From the IMG/VR virus record IMGVR_UViG_3300002138_000032, positions 1-35,417 of that record: 35,417 nucleotides of DNA; one strand, 5' to 3'. Source of the DNA: a virus. The stretch's first letter is position 1, and each line of letters starts with the position of its first letter. The notes under the pieces were generated by a model. The model saw only the letters and a list, made by a program, of their open reading frames with translations. It did not search any database and was not told the origin of the DNA. Below, in pieces: positions 28,783-35,417 of this stretch. The position numbers and the translations under genes are program-made.

Positions 28783-28983
28783 ATGACAACGAAACAACTC
28801 AACCAAGTCGCCGCTCTTCTTTCCGCTAACGGGATCTCGCCAACGAAAGAAGTCGTTTACTCTGTTTGCATCACTTTTCACATCGGACTCGGCATGACTC
28901 CATCGGAAGCTTTTGAAGCGGTCATGGGAAGCGGATCATTCCAAAAGCTTGTGGATGACGTTTTTGAGAGAATCGCCGCATAA
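28783..28983 (+). CDS. Small hypothetical protein after terminator
   Basis: This 66-residue protein (MTTKQLNQVAALLSANGISP ... FHIGLGMTPSEAFEAVMGSG) is helical with GAGGA three bases before its ATG. It is the first gene after the late-unit terminator. No fold is recognised; the size and location fit a regulator or an early accessory protein. A copy of the 47-bp repeat begins 13 bases past its stop. Confidence 0.55.
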   Translation: MTTKQLNQVAALLSANGISPTKEVVYSVCITFHIGLGMTPSEAFEAVMGSGSFQKLVDDVFERIAA

Positions 28984-28996
28984 GATTCTACTACCA

Positions 28997-29043
28997 CACG
29001 CTCCACGGCTCGCCCTCGCAAGGGGCGGGCCTTTGGCGGCAAA
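28997..29043 (+). repeat. 47-bp hairpin repeat, copy A
   Basis: This copy matches 29614-29660 at 45 of 47 positions, with 38 identical bases at the end (29006-29043). The core GGCTCGCCC-TCGCAAG-GGGCGGGCC folds into a GC-rich hairpin followed by TTTGG. Two copies sit after two different short genes, so it may be a terminator-like or processing element. The rest of the gap to 29141 shows no gene. Confidence 0.75.
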
Positions 29044-29141
29044 AGCAGGCGTGGTGCCTGTCGCCAGCAAACCGGAATCCGAACGGGAACGCTGATCTTC
29101 ATTGACCTTTCGGACGCGCGGGTGAGAGGCCCGGTTTTGAA

Positions 29142-29582
29142 ATGCTCGTATGCCCAGGAAACAACCCCATTGACGAAGCCACGCTGAGCGCGTGGCGATC
29201 ACAGAACGGTCTTGGGCCGTTCGATCAGCTGTCTGCCGATCAGTCAGCTGAAATTGACAGGATCGCACTGGGCGACCCTGCGACAATTTCGGCTCTCGCT
29301 GATCGCGAGGTCGAACGCGCAGCCAAGCGCGCTGAGGAGGCCGCTCTGGAGTCCGCGATCGTCCGGATCACCGGATTTTCCCGCGCTGAGGTAATGGCAT
29401 CAGCCAAGGCAACCCTCCGCGATGCGCGCGGATACTGGCCGACGATAGAGGCTGATTCTCTTATCGTCCGCAGCACGGGCGATAAGGCGATCCGATGGGC
29501 GCTTGGCGAATCGGCATGGAGTAAGCCTTTTTCGACTCAGGGAAGTCGTGAGGATGGCGGGTCTGGATATGGTCGCGGATAA
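29142..29582 (+). CDS. Hypothetical protein with helical middle
   Basis: The 146-residue product has MLVCPGNNPIDEATLSAWRS at the start, an acidic/alanine-rich helix (REVERAAKRAEEAALESAIV) in the middle, and a glycine-rich tail (GSREDGGSGYGRG). I do not recognise it. No strong Shine-Dalgarno precedes the ATG. Its setting between two copies of a repeat suggests a cassette unit. Confidence 0.5.
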   Translation: MLVCPGNNPIDEATLSAWRSQNGLGPFDQLSADQSAEIDRIALGDPATISALADREVERAAKRAEEAALESAIVRITGFSRAEVMASAKATLRDARGYWPTIEADSLIVRSTGDKAIRWALGESAWSKPFSTQGSREDGGSGYGRG

Positions 29583-29613
29583 TCTCGCTGAAAGGCAATG
29601 AAGCAGCGCTCAC

Positions 29614-29660
29614 CACGCTCACCGGCTCGCCCTCGCAAGGGGCGGGCCTTTGGCGGCAAA
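29614..29660 (+). repeat. 47-bp hairpin repeat, copy B
   Basis: Copy B ends exactly at the A of the ATG of the ribbon-helix-helix gene (29660). The repeat therefore provides the leader, including GGCGG, of that gene. Copy A has AAAAG in place of AAATG and starts no gene. Confidence 0.75.
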
Positions 29661-29821
29661 TGGAAACAGCCGTCAAAAAATCAATTTCACTCCCGCCGGA
29701 TCTCGTTCGCGATTGCGACCAGATCTTCGGTTCCGGCTGGCAGAAGATCAACTGGAGTCATCTCGTAGCGGAGGCGCTCCGACTCAAGATCAAAACCGAA
29801 CAACGTAAAAGAAAACTATGA
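29660..29821 (+). CDS. Ribbon-helix-helix protein, 53 residues
   Basis: The product METAVKKSISLPPDLVRDCD has the ribbon strand KKSISL followed by helix A (PPDLVRDCDQIFG), and helix B in WSHLVAEALRLKIKTEQRK. This is the Arc/CopG-type DNA-binding pattern. The stop overlaps the next ATG as ATGA. It likely regulates early genes, possibly by binding near its own leader; that is inference. It is a second small regulator besides the one in the island at 3579-3752. Confidence 0.7.
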   Translation: METAVKKSISLPPDLVRDCDQIFGSGWQKINWSHLVAEALRLKIKTEQRKRKL

Positions 29822-30183
29822 TCGAACAGTTTACCACAGAGGCAGTCGCCGAGGACGTTGCCCGCAAGTCACTCCGCGCTCAGTGCGGGCTTCCGGTCGC
29901 CGAAGCCGCGATCAAGAAAAGCCTGGACGCGATGGTAGCAAAAAAAAAGCTGCGAGCAGTCCGACTGGAACTGGAACTGCGCGCGGAGCGGCTCCGAATT
30001 GACATCCTATCGCTCACGGCGCTTGTATTTTTGCTGGCGCTGACGGGAGGAGTCCTCGCCTATGTCCATGCCTACATCGGCGCGACCGTCGCGGTTTGCC
30101 TGACTCTAATTCCAGGACTCGGCATCATGACTAAATACGACCGACGGAAGGCAATCCTGCGGAGGTTGCATAAAACTCGATAG
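29818..30183 (+). CDS. Two-span membrane protein
   Basis: The 121-residue protein has a long amphipathic N-terminal part with many charges (KSLDAMVAKKKLRAVRLELE), then two hydrophobic segments (IDILSLTALVFLLALTGGVL and YIGATVAVCLTLIPGLGIM), and a basic end (KYDRRKAILRRLHKTR). The charge distribution predicts both ends in the cytoplasm. It is translationally coupled to the ribbon-helix-helix gene. Function is unknown; a superinfection-type membrane protein or holin-like protein is possible. Confidence 0.6.
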   Translation: MIEQFTTEAVAEDVARKSLRAQCGLPVAEAAIKKSLDAMVAKKKLRAVRLELELRAERLRIDILSLTALVFLLALTGGVLAYVHAYIGATVAVCLTLIPGLGIMTKYDRRKAILRRLHKTR

Positions 30184-30191
30184 TATTGTTT

Positions 30192-30248
30192 CCTCGCCAG
30201 TCTCATCCGTGCAGGATGGGCGAATAGCCGATTAACGGGCTGGCGGGG
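30192..30248. ncRNA. Possible structured RNA / leader element
   Basis: CCTCGCCAG (30192-30200) pairs with CTGGCGGGG (30240-30248) over 9 bp with one wobble. Inside lie the hairpin CATCC-GTGCA-GGATG (30204-30218) and either GGC-GAATA-GCC or CCG-ATTAA-CGG. This would form a small multibranch structure 17 bases before the next ATG. It may be a 5' leader of the nuclease gene. Confidence 0.4.
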
Positions 30249-30265
30249 TTTCAGTATCCCAGATT

Positions 30266-30706
30266 ATGAGCCCAGGCATTGAAAAGCAAATTAACGAGCA
30301 GCTCGCCATGAACCTACCACCTGAGAACATTCTCCGCCACATGAGCCCGGAAGATCGTGCAAAATACGGCAAGGCCGGACTGACGAAAGACGAGGCCGAG
30401 CGGGTTTACTGCGACGGCGAGGAGAAGGAGCTGCAACGGCATTGCGTCGAGCTGCTCACTCAGAGAGGCGTCCGATGCGTCATTTGCCCGCCGATGCACC
30501 GCCGATCACAATTGCCAGAGGGATGGCCTGATCTGACGTTCTGCTGGCAAGGCAAGCCTTGCGCCGTCGAGTGCAAGACGACATCAGGGCGACTATCAGA
30601 GGATCAGGTCATCTCCGCAGATGACCTAGTAGAGGACGGCTGGCATCATGACGTCGTCAGAAGCCTGCGCGAGTTCCAAATGTTCCTAGATGACCTGACG
30701 TCATGA
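30266..30706 (+). CDS. VRR-NUC domain nuclease
   Basis: The 146-residue protein has the VRR-NUC pattern: E55 and Q57 in EKELQRHCVELL, the GWPDLTF element at residues 86-92, and the ExK pair E102/K104 in CAVECKTTSGRL, followed by SEDQ. These stand-alone phage nucleases of the PD-(D/E)XK superfamily act on branched or flap DNA. It fits next to the annealing protein, helicase and exonuclease downstream. The N-terminal 50 residues are extra helices. It overlaps the next gene by four bases. Confidence 0.85.
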   Translation: MSPGIEKQINEQLAMNLPPENILRHMSPEDRAKYGKAGLTKDEAERVYCDGEEKELQRHCVELLTQRGVRCVICPPMHRRSQLPEGWPDLTFCWQGKPCAVECKTTSGRLSEDQVISADDLVEDGWHHDVVRSLREFQMFLDDLTS

Positions 30707-30942
30707 CATTATACGACACGTTTATGGATCACGATCCCCGCATCATTCCGAACAATCTAGACGCTCAATATGTCGGGCGAGCCGTCCGAATCATCCACGA
30801 GGGCATGGCCGACGCTGTTCAGATTTGCATCACTCCTGCCGGAGTCGATCTCGATCTATTCCGCAAAAACTCGCTCCAGCGAGCGCAGGCAATGGCGCAT
30901 AAGATCTTCTCTGAAACATTCAAAAAAAACGTCGAATTATGA
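30703..30942 (+). CDS. Hypothetical protein
   Basis: The 79-residue protein MTLYDTFMDHDPRIIPNNLD has a small alpha/beta pattern, including AVQICITPAGVDLDLFRKNS and a basic helix near the end. No family is recognised. It is coupled to its neighbours on both sides by 4-base overlaps, so it is part of the recombination operon. Confidence 0.6.
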   Translation: MTLYDTFMDHDPRIIPNNLDAQYVGRAVRIIHEGMADAVQICITPAGVDLDLFRKNSLQRAQAMAHKIFSETFKKNVEL

Positions 30943-31172
30943 GCCTACACTCATCCAAGCGTCGCCGCACATGCGAGTGCGGAAACCCTATTAAACCGGA
31001 CGCCAACGGCTGTCAGCGATGCCTTGCGATCGAAAGCGAGCGGTCATGCGTAAGGATGGCAACGTGCGGGGTTCCCGATCGAGACGAAAAGCAATACGGA
31101 CTGATGGCTAAGATGAATCGAGCCTGCCGGGACTTTTTTGAATCGCGTGGCATTGGCGAAGATGATCCGTGA
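30939..31172 (+). CDS. Small zinc-ribbon-like protein
   Basis: The 77-residue product begins with a Cys cluster: RTCECGNPIKPDANGCQRCL (C-x-CG, then C-x2-C), which suits a zinc ribbon, and a further C in ERSCVRMATCG. The rest is helical. It may bind nucleic acid or protein within the recombination unit; there is no direct evidence. Confidence 0.6.
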   Translation: MSLHSSKRRRTCECGNPIKPDANGCQRCLAIESERSCVRMATCGVPDRDEKQYGLMAKMNRACRDFFESRGIGEDDP

Positions 31173-31263
31173 GAGTCTTGCGAGGGGTATCATTCTAGGC
31201 GTCGCCGGTCGCCGAATCGCAATCCACGGAACCGGCAACAATTTTAATCCTAACGAAACAACA

Positions 31264-32136
31264 ATGAGCAACGAAATAACCAAACCAAAAAAGGCCGAGA
31301 TGGAATACGTTCCAGCCGGTGAATCATCGGCAATCAAACTGAGCGCGGACATCGTGACGCGCTACATTTCCAAACCGACGAAAAGCGGCGTCATGCCATC
31401 GGATCGAGACATCATGACGTTCATGATGCTCTGCAAGGCGCGGTCGCTCAACCCATTCGTCGCCGATGCTTGGCTGGTCGGATACGATGGCCGCAACGGG
31501 GCAGAGTTCTCGATCATATCCTCGTTCGCGGCGCTCCTGAAACGAGCCGATGCAAATCCTGAATATGATGGATTGCAGAGCGGGTTGATACTGGAGGACA
31601 CTGACGGAAACGTCTACGATTGTGAGGGTCAGTTCGTGCCTCCGACGGCAACGATACTCGGAGCCTGGGCGGTGGCGCATCGCAAGGATCGCAAGTTCCC
31701 GATGTCCGCCCGGATCAACGCGGCGGACTACAAAAAGGACAACGAATTCTGGAAGGGGAAACCGGCGTTGATGATCGTCAAGACAGCCGAGGCTCAGGCT
31801 CTTAGGAAGGCGTTTCCGCTCGAAACCCAAGGAATGGTCACGAGCGAGGAAAACCAACTGGAAACGATGGAGCGCGAGGCATCTGGGCGCGTGGTTGATC
31901 GATCGGAATCGATGGTGCCGGATCTGAGCGAGAAGGAACCGGACAAGCCGACGGAGATCGACCTGTTCGGCCAGCCGGTGAAGGAATTGCCGGGGCCGGA
32001 CGAGCAACTGGACGAGCTGGCGGCGGCGTTTTTTATCGAGAAGGCGGAGCTGCTCAAGATGGCGACGCGCAAGGGCGGGCTGAATCCAGATGATAAATAC
32101 GCAATCATCGAATGGGCGAGGGGGCAGTTGTCATGA
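31264..32136 (+). CDS. Single-strand annealing protein, RecT/Bet family
   Basis: I start it at ATG 31264 (MSNEITKPKK, 290 residues); the frame is open back to 31138, but that part overlaps the upstream gene. Conserved elements are DIMTFMMLCKARSLNPFVAD, AWLVGYDGRNGAEFSIISSF, the LKRADANPEYDGLQSG segment, GAWAVAHRKD and the TAEAQALRKAFPLETQG motif, all typical of Bet/RecT annealing proteins. It pairs with the RecE-like exonuclease downstream. The C-terminal 90 residues are acidic and less conserved. A 91-base gap before the ATG holds no clear ribosome site. Confidence 0.88.
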   Translation: MSNEITKPKKAEMEYVPAGESSAIKLSADIVTRYISKPTKSGVMPSDRDIMTFMMLCKARSLNPFVADAWLVGYDGRNGAEFSIISSFAALLKRADANPEYDGLQSGLILEDTDGNVYDCEGQFVPPTATILGAWAVAHRKDRKFPMSARINAADYKKDNEFWKGKPALMIVKTAEAQALRKAFPLETQGMVTSEENQLETMEREASGRVVDRSESMVPDLSEKEPDKPTEIDLFGQPVKELPGPDEQLDELAAAFFIEKAELLKMATRKGGLNPDDKYAIIEWARGQLS

Positions 32137-33521
32137 ACGATGTCCGCGTAAGATACCACGATCTGCTTGCCCGCAAATCGCGACTGGAATCCAATATCGG
32201 GATGCCGGTCATTCCTGAAATCTCGCCAGTCCTGTTCCCATTTCAGAGGGACGTTGTTCGATTCCTGCTGGAGATCGGCAGAGGAGCGGCGTTTCTGGAC
32301 ACTGGACTAGGCAAGACGCTCGTCCAACTCGAATGGGCTCGGCATATACCAGGCCGCGTCCTGATTCTCGCACCGCTCGCTGTAGCAGCGCAAACGGTCG
32401 AGGAGGCGAACGACAAGCTCGGGATGGAAATCAGGCATTCCCGCGACGGGACAACCGGAGATTCCAAGATCGTTATTACAAATTACGAACGACTGGAGGA
32501 ATTCGACGTTGGGCAATTTACCGGCGTCGTTCTGGACGAATCTTCAATCTTGAAAAGCTTCATGGGAAAAACCAAGGAGCGGCTGATCGAAGCGTTCAAA
32601 GACACGCCTTACCGGCTCTGTTGCACGGCTACGCCAGCGCCGAACGATTACATGGAACTGGGCAACCATTCGGACTTCCTAGGCGTCATGCGATCCAATG
32701 AGATGCTTTCCCGTTGGTTTATCAATGACACGATGGCGATGGGCAAATACCGACTCAAAGGCCATGCAGTCAAACCGTTTTGGGAATGGATCGCAAGCTG
32801 GGCCGCGTGCGTTTCCTTGCCATCCGATCTCGGATATGACGACGACGCCTTCGCGCTGCCGCCGCTGACTCCTAAGCGCCACATCTGCGAGAGCGAGCTG
32901 AGGATGAATCCCGAGGAGGGAATGCTATTCGATATTCCGCGAGTCAACGCAACCGAGCTGCATGCCGAAAAGCGAGCGACTTTAGAACAGCGCGTGCAGG
33001 TCGCGCTGGAGGTGATCGGAGCAGAGCCGGACGAATCGTGGATAGTCTGGTGCGAGTCCAACGACGAATCTCAGGCGCTCGCAAAAGCGTTTCCTCACTT
33101 CGTAGAGGTGCGCGGATCGATGACGGCAGAGATGAAGGAGGCGCGGCTGGTGGCGTTTTCCAAGGGCGAGGTGCCGGGGATCATCACGAAGCCTTCCATC
33201 GCCGGGTTCGGGCTCAACTGGCAACATTCCGCCCGCGTCCTTTTCGCGTCGCTCTCGTTCTCGTTCGAAAACTTCTACCAAGCGATCCGCCGGAGCTGGC
33301 GATTCGGGCAAGTCCGGCCAGTCAACGTCCACGTCATAATCTCGACCGCTGAGGTGTCCGTATGGGAGACCGTAGAGCGGAAAATGAACGCCCACGACTC
33401 GATGAAAGAGTCGATGCGCCACGCCTCAAAAGCCTTCGCCGAAGGTCTCACCAAAACAGTAAAAATTACCTACAATCCCACATGCAAAGCTCAAACGCCG
33501 TCATGGCTAACAACCGTTTAA
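32133..33521 (+). CDS. SNF2/DEAD-type helicase
   Basis: The 462-residue protein has motif I DTGLGKT (residues 56-62), motif II LDESS (D135, E136), motif III TATP (165-168), and motif VI QAIRRSWRFGQ (383-393) with the arginine finger region. The Q-x-RR-x-W-R-x-GQ ending is that of SNF2-like phage helicases. It would unwind or remodel DNA during recombination or replication. The start overlaps the annealing gene stop as ATGA. Confidence 0.9.
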   Translation: MNDVRVRYHDLLARKSRLESNIGMPVIPEISPVLFPFQRDVVRFLLEIGRGAAFLDTGLGKTLVQLEWARHIPGRVLILAPLAVAAQTVEEANDKLGMEIRHSRDGTTGDSKIVITNYERLEEFDVGQFTGVVLDESSILKSFMGKTKERLIEAFKDTPYRLCCTATPAPNDYMELGNHSDFLGVMRSNEMLSRWFINDTMAMGKYRLKGHAVKPFWEWIASWAACVSLPSDLGYDDDAFALPPLTPKRHICESELRMNPEEGMLFDIPRVNATELHAEKRATLEQRVQVALEVIGAEPDESWIVWCESNDESQALAKAFPHFVEVRGSMTAEMKEARLVAFSKGEVPGIITKPSIAGFGLNWQHSARVLFASLSFSFENFYQAIRRSWRFGQVRPVNVHVIISTAEVSVWETVERKMNAHDSMKESMRHASKAFAEGLTKTVKITYNPTCKAQTPSWLTTV

Positions 33522-34435
33522 ACTACTATCCTCAATCCGTAATCGAGGCACTCGACAGTGAGAGTGGAGAGAACTGGACGGCATACAACGCTGATTGCGT
33601 AGACGTAGCGGCTCAGTTTCCTGATAATTGCGTTGATCTCTCAGTCTACTCTCCGCCATTCGCAAACCTCTACATCTACGGCGACAGCGCGGCAGACATG
33701 GGCAATTGCGCGGACGATGCCGAGTTCTTCGACCAATACCGATTCCTAATTCAGGAGATGCACCGCATCACACGGCCTGGGCGGATCTCGTGCGTCCATT
33801 CCAAGAATCTCGTCAACTACAAAGGTCGAGACGGTATGGCCGGACTTCGAGACTTCCGAGGCAAGATAATCCAAGAGCATATCGACGCGGGTTGGGCATA
33901 CCATGCCGAGGTAGTAATCTGGAAAGATCCAGTAATCGAGATGCAGCGCACGAAAGCGCACGGGTTACTCTGGAAGCAGATCCGCAAGGACTCGACTTTT
34001 TCCAGAATGGGAATGCCGGAATACATCACCGTTTTTCGGAAATGGGCGAACGAGGAAACGGAGGAGGAAGAGGTGTCGCCGGTCACTCACACAAAGCAGA
34101 CGTTTCCGGTCAATCAATGGCAGCAATGGGCAAGTCCGGTTTGGATGGACATCCAGCAAACGAACGTCCTGAATGGCAGAATCGCCCGCGCTGATCAGGA
34201 TGAAAAGCACATCTGCCCGTTGCAGCTTGATGTTATCGAGAGGTGCGTGAAGCTCTGGAGCAACAAAGGCGACACGGTATTTTCGCCCTATCTCGGAGTC
34301 GGATCGGAAGGCTACCAAGCAATCAAGTTCGGTCGCAAATTCATCGGGACGGAGCTGAAAAAGGAATACTTCCAACACGCCGTCGAATATCTCAAAGCGG
34401 CATCATCTGAATCTTACGACCTGTTCGCAGAATGA
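33503..34435 (+). CDS. DNA methyltransferase, beta-class type
   Basis: The 310-residue product carries the catalytic motif IV SPPF (residues 50-53) near the N-terminus and a SAM-binding motif I late (FSPYLGVGSEGYQAIKFGRK, FIGTELKKEY). Motif IV before motif I means the beta-class order of amino-methyltransferases (N6-adenine or N4-cytosine). The target-recognition region lies in between. ATG 33482 is an alternative start; both lie inside the helicase gene end. Pairing with the helicase is frequent in phages and could protect DNA from host restriction; no cognate endonuclease is seen. Confidence 0.87.
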   Translation: MANNRLNYYPQSVIEALDSESGENWTAYNADCVDVAAQFPDNCVDLSVYSPPFANLYIYGDSAADMGNCADDAEFFDQYRFLIQEMHRITRPGRISCVHSKNLVNYKGRDGMAGLRDFRGKIIQEHIDAGWAYHAEVVIWKDPVIEMQRTKAHGLLWKQIRKDSTFSRMGMPEYITVFRKWANEETEEEEVSPVTHTKQTFPVNQWQQWASPVWMDIQQTNVLNGRIARADQDEKHICPLQLDVIERCVKLWSNKGDTVFSPYLGVGSEGYQAIKFGRKFIGTELKKEYFQHAVEYLKAASSESYDLFAE

Positions 34436-35322
34436 AACTCCACTCCGTAAAACTACGCGACGCCAGCGGCGAATCCCATCACACCCGTCTCAAGCGCGGC
34501 GATCCGTCGCGATATATGTCGCAATCCGATCTGAAACGAATCCTCTACAATCCCTACGCATGGCTGATGGGAGCCTTCAAAACATCGGACGCGATGCGCC
34601 AGGGCAGCTTGCTCGACGTGCTGACGCTCACGCCGGAGGACTTTGAACGACTCTACGCCATCCAGCCGGAGACATACGAGAAGGAGGTGACGAAAGGCCG
34701 GGCTCCGAACAAGACGACCACGATCGAAACGAAGCCGTGGAGCCTGGCGTCGAACACCTGCAAGGAAATCAAGGCGGCGCTCGAAGCCAGCGGCACGCAG
34801 ATCATCTCGCAGGACTGGTTGCACACCGCTTACCTTGCTCGGGACGCGATTCGGCAGCGGATGGCGGGCGGCGTTTCAGTCGGCGAGCTGATCGACTCGG
34901 GCAATCTCACGATCCAGCAATCGTGGGAGGGGATTTATACCATCGACGATTTCGATATTCCCGTCTGCGGGCTGATGGACGCGGCATACCTGGAGCAAGA
35001 TCGCTCGATTATTTACGACCTGAAAAAGGTAGCCGATGCCAGCGAGCGCAAGTTCAACTTCGACGGGCGCTCCTACGGCTACGACATCCAAGCCGCGTTT
35101 TACAGCGACGCGATGGCGGAACTCTACGGGCCGACTCGGTTCGGGTGGTGGACGGTTACGTTTGAAAAGTTGCCGCTAACCGGGCTCTACTCCGCATCGG
35201 AGAAGTGCATCCGAGAGGGTCGGGCGAAATATGAGAGGGCGCTGGCGACATACGCCAAGTGCATCAAGGACGATCACTTTCCGGACTTCACGCCGGAGGG
35301 GTTTGTCGAGATTGATATGTGA
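34432..35322 (+). CDS. RecE-like exonuclease, PD-(D/E)XK
   Basis: The 296-residue protein has the RecE/exonuclease VIII-type core: D183 in VCGLMDAAYLEQDRSIIYDL, with D196 and K198 of the D-L-K triad, and the QAAFY segment (Q220, Y224) after GYDIQ. The usual GKxD is GLMD here, but the catalytic D is kept. It would resect double-strand ends and produce 3' overhangs for the RecT/Bet protein. It overlaps the methyltransferase stop by four bases. The product ends TPEGFVEIDM. Confidence 0.87.
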   Translation: MKLHSVKLRDASGESHHTRLKRGDPSRYMSQSDLKRILYNPYAWLMGAFKTSDAMRQGSLLDVLTLTPEDFERLYAIQPETYEKEVTKGRAPNKTTTIETKPWSLASNTCKEIKAALEASGTQIISQDWLHTAYLARDAIRQRMAGGVSVGELIDSGNLTIQQSWEGIYTIDDFDIPVCGLMDAAYLEQDRSIIYDLKKVADASERKFNFDGRSYGYDIQAAFYSDAMAELYGPTRFGWWTVTFEKLPLTGLYSASEKCIREGRAKYERALATYAKCIKDDHFPDFTPEGFVEIDM

Positions 35323-35393
35323 TGATCGATGAATTTTCAATCAGGCGTGGCTGGGCGTGGCTGGGCGCGGCGAGGCCGGGCATGGCAGGCTAG
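35322..35393 (+). other. Short frame starting at the exonuclease stop
   Basis: ATG at 35322 overlaps the preceding TGA and gives MIDEFSIRRGWAWLGAARPG and three more residues before TAG. It reads into the GGCNN array. The coupling suggests a real start, but the array makes the frame unreliable and the window ends soon after. Confidence 0.3.
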
Positions 35394-35417
35394 GCGTGGC
35401 ATGGCCAGGCTAGGCGT
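35344..35417. repeat. GGCNN pentanucleotide array
   Basis: Fourteen GGCNN pentamers plus one tetramer (GGCA at 35384-35387) fill 74 bases up to the window end. NN is mostly GT, TG, AT, TA and CA. The five-base period is not a multiple of three, so it is not a simple peptide repeat. It runs out of the window, so its full length is unknown. Confidence 0.8.

Noticed and set aside
31324-32007. 227-codon minus-strand ORF opposite the RecT/Bet gene
   Set aside because: Shadow of a conserved gene; its composition (many Arg, His, Leu) is that of reverse-frame reading.
1-35417. Diversity-generating retroelement, CRISPR array, integrase or insertion sequence
   Set aside because: No reverse transcriptase, paired template/variable repeats, regularly spaced repeats, recombinase motif or transposase was seen.

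Overview
The window is a continuous piece of a tailed double-stranded DNA phage or prophage genome, almost entirely on the + strand. The gene order is that of a siphovirus with an HK97-type head and a long non-contractile tail: terminase, portal, ClpP-type protease, major capsid protein, connector genes, tail tube, a frameshifted G/GT chaperone, a tape measure, distal tail and tip proteins. No sheath or contractile baseplate gene is present. No integrase, phage polymerase, tRNA or CRISPR array is visible, so lifestyle and taxonomy are open. The host is not named by any gene. An outer-membrane-type lipoprotein and a spanin-like protein in the lysis region suggest a Gram-negative host. Many starts lack a strong Shine-Dalgarno sequence and several use GTG, TTG or CTG.

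Layout. Positions 1-3361 hold a PLD-like protein, the small and large terminase subunits and one small gene. Positions 3358-4204 are an unusual regulatory island: a 74-residue XRE-type helix-turn-helix protein that appears to start with CTG inside the terL stop, two convergent minus-strand genes (one ribbon-helix-helix), a minus-strand terminator and a 192-bp intergenic region packed with perfect inverted repeats. Positions 4205-10315 are head and connector genes. Positions 10336-12865 break the morphogenesis order with small genes and two proteins bearing signal peptides, one of them a repeat-rich adhesin or fibre. Positions 12889-26395 are the tail module. Positions 26395-28608 are small membrane proteins and a lysis cassette, closed by a terminator near 28745. 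Positions 28783-35322 are an early or replication-type region with small DNA-binding proteins, a VRR-NUC nuclease, a RecT/Bet-type annealing protein, a SNF2-type helicase, a DNA methyltransferase and a RecE-like exonuclease. The window ends inside a GGCNN pentanucleotide array.

The strongest unusual signal is a module of about 75-85 residues (pattern HGLs-GD-V ... LPaGL ... T-YYV ... DTF-LS ... GG ... GTGTHT) that I count nine times in five different virion proteins: major capsid protein, large tail fibre, distal tail protein, beta-helix minor tail protein and gpJ-like tip protein. In the distal tail protein one copy appears nested inside another. Other notable points are the operator-rich island, the secreted pair inside the tail operon, an HExxH lipoprotein in the lysis cassette, two compact structured RNA elements and a twin 47-bp hairpin repeat.
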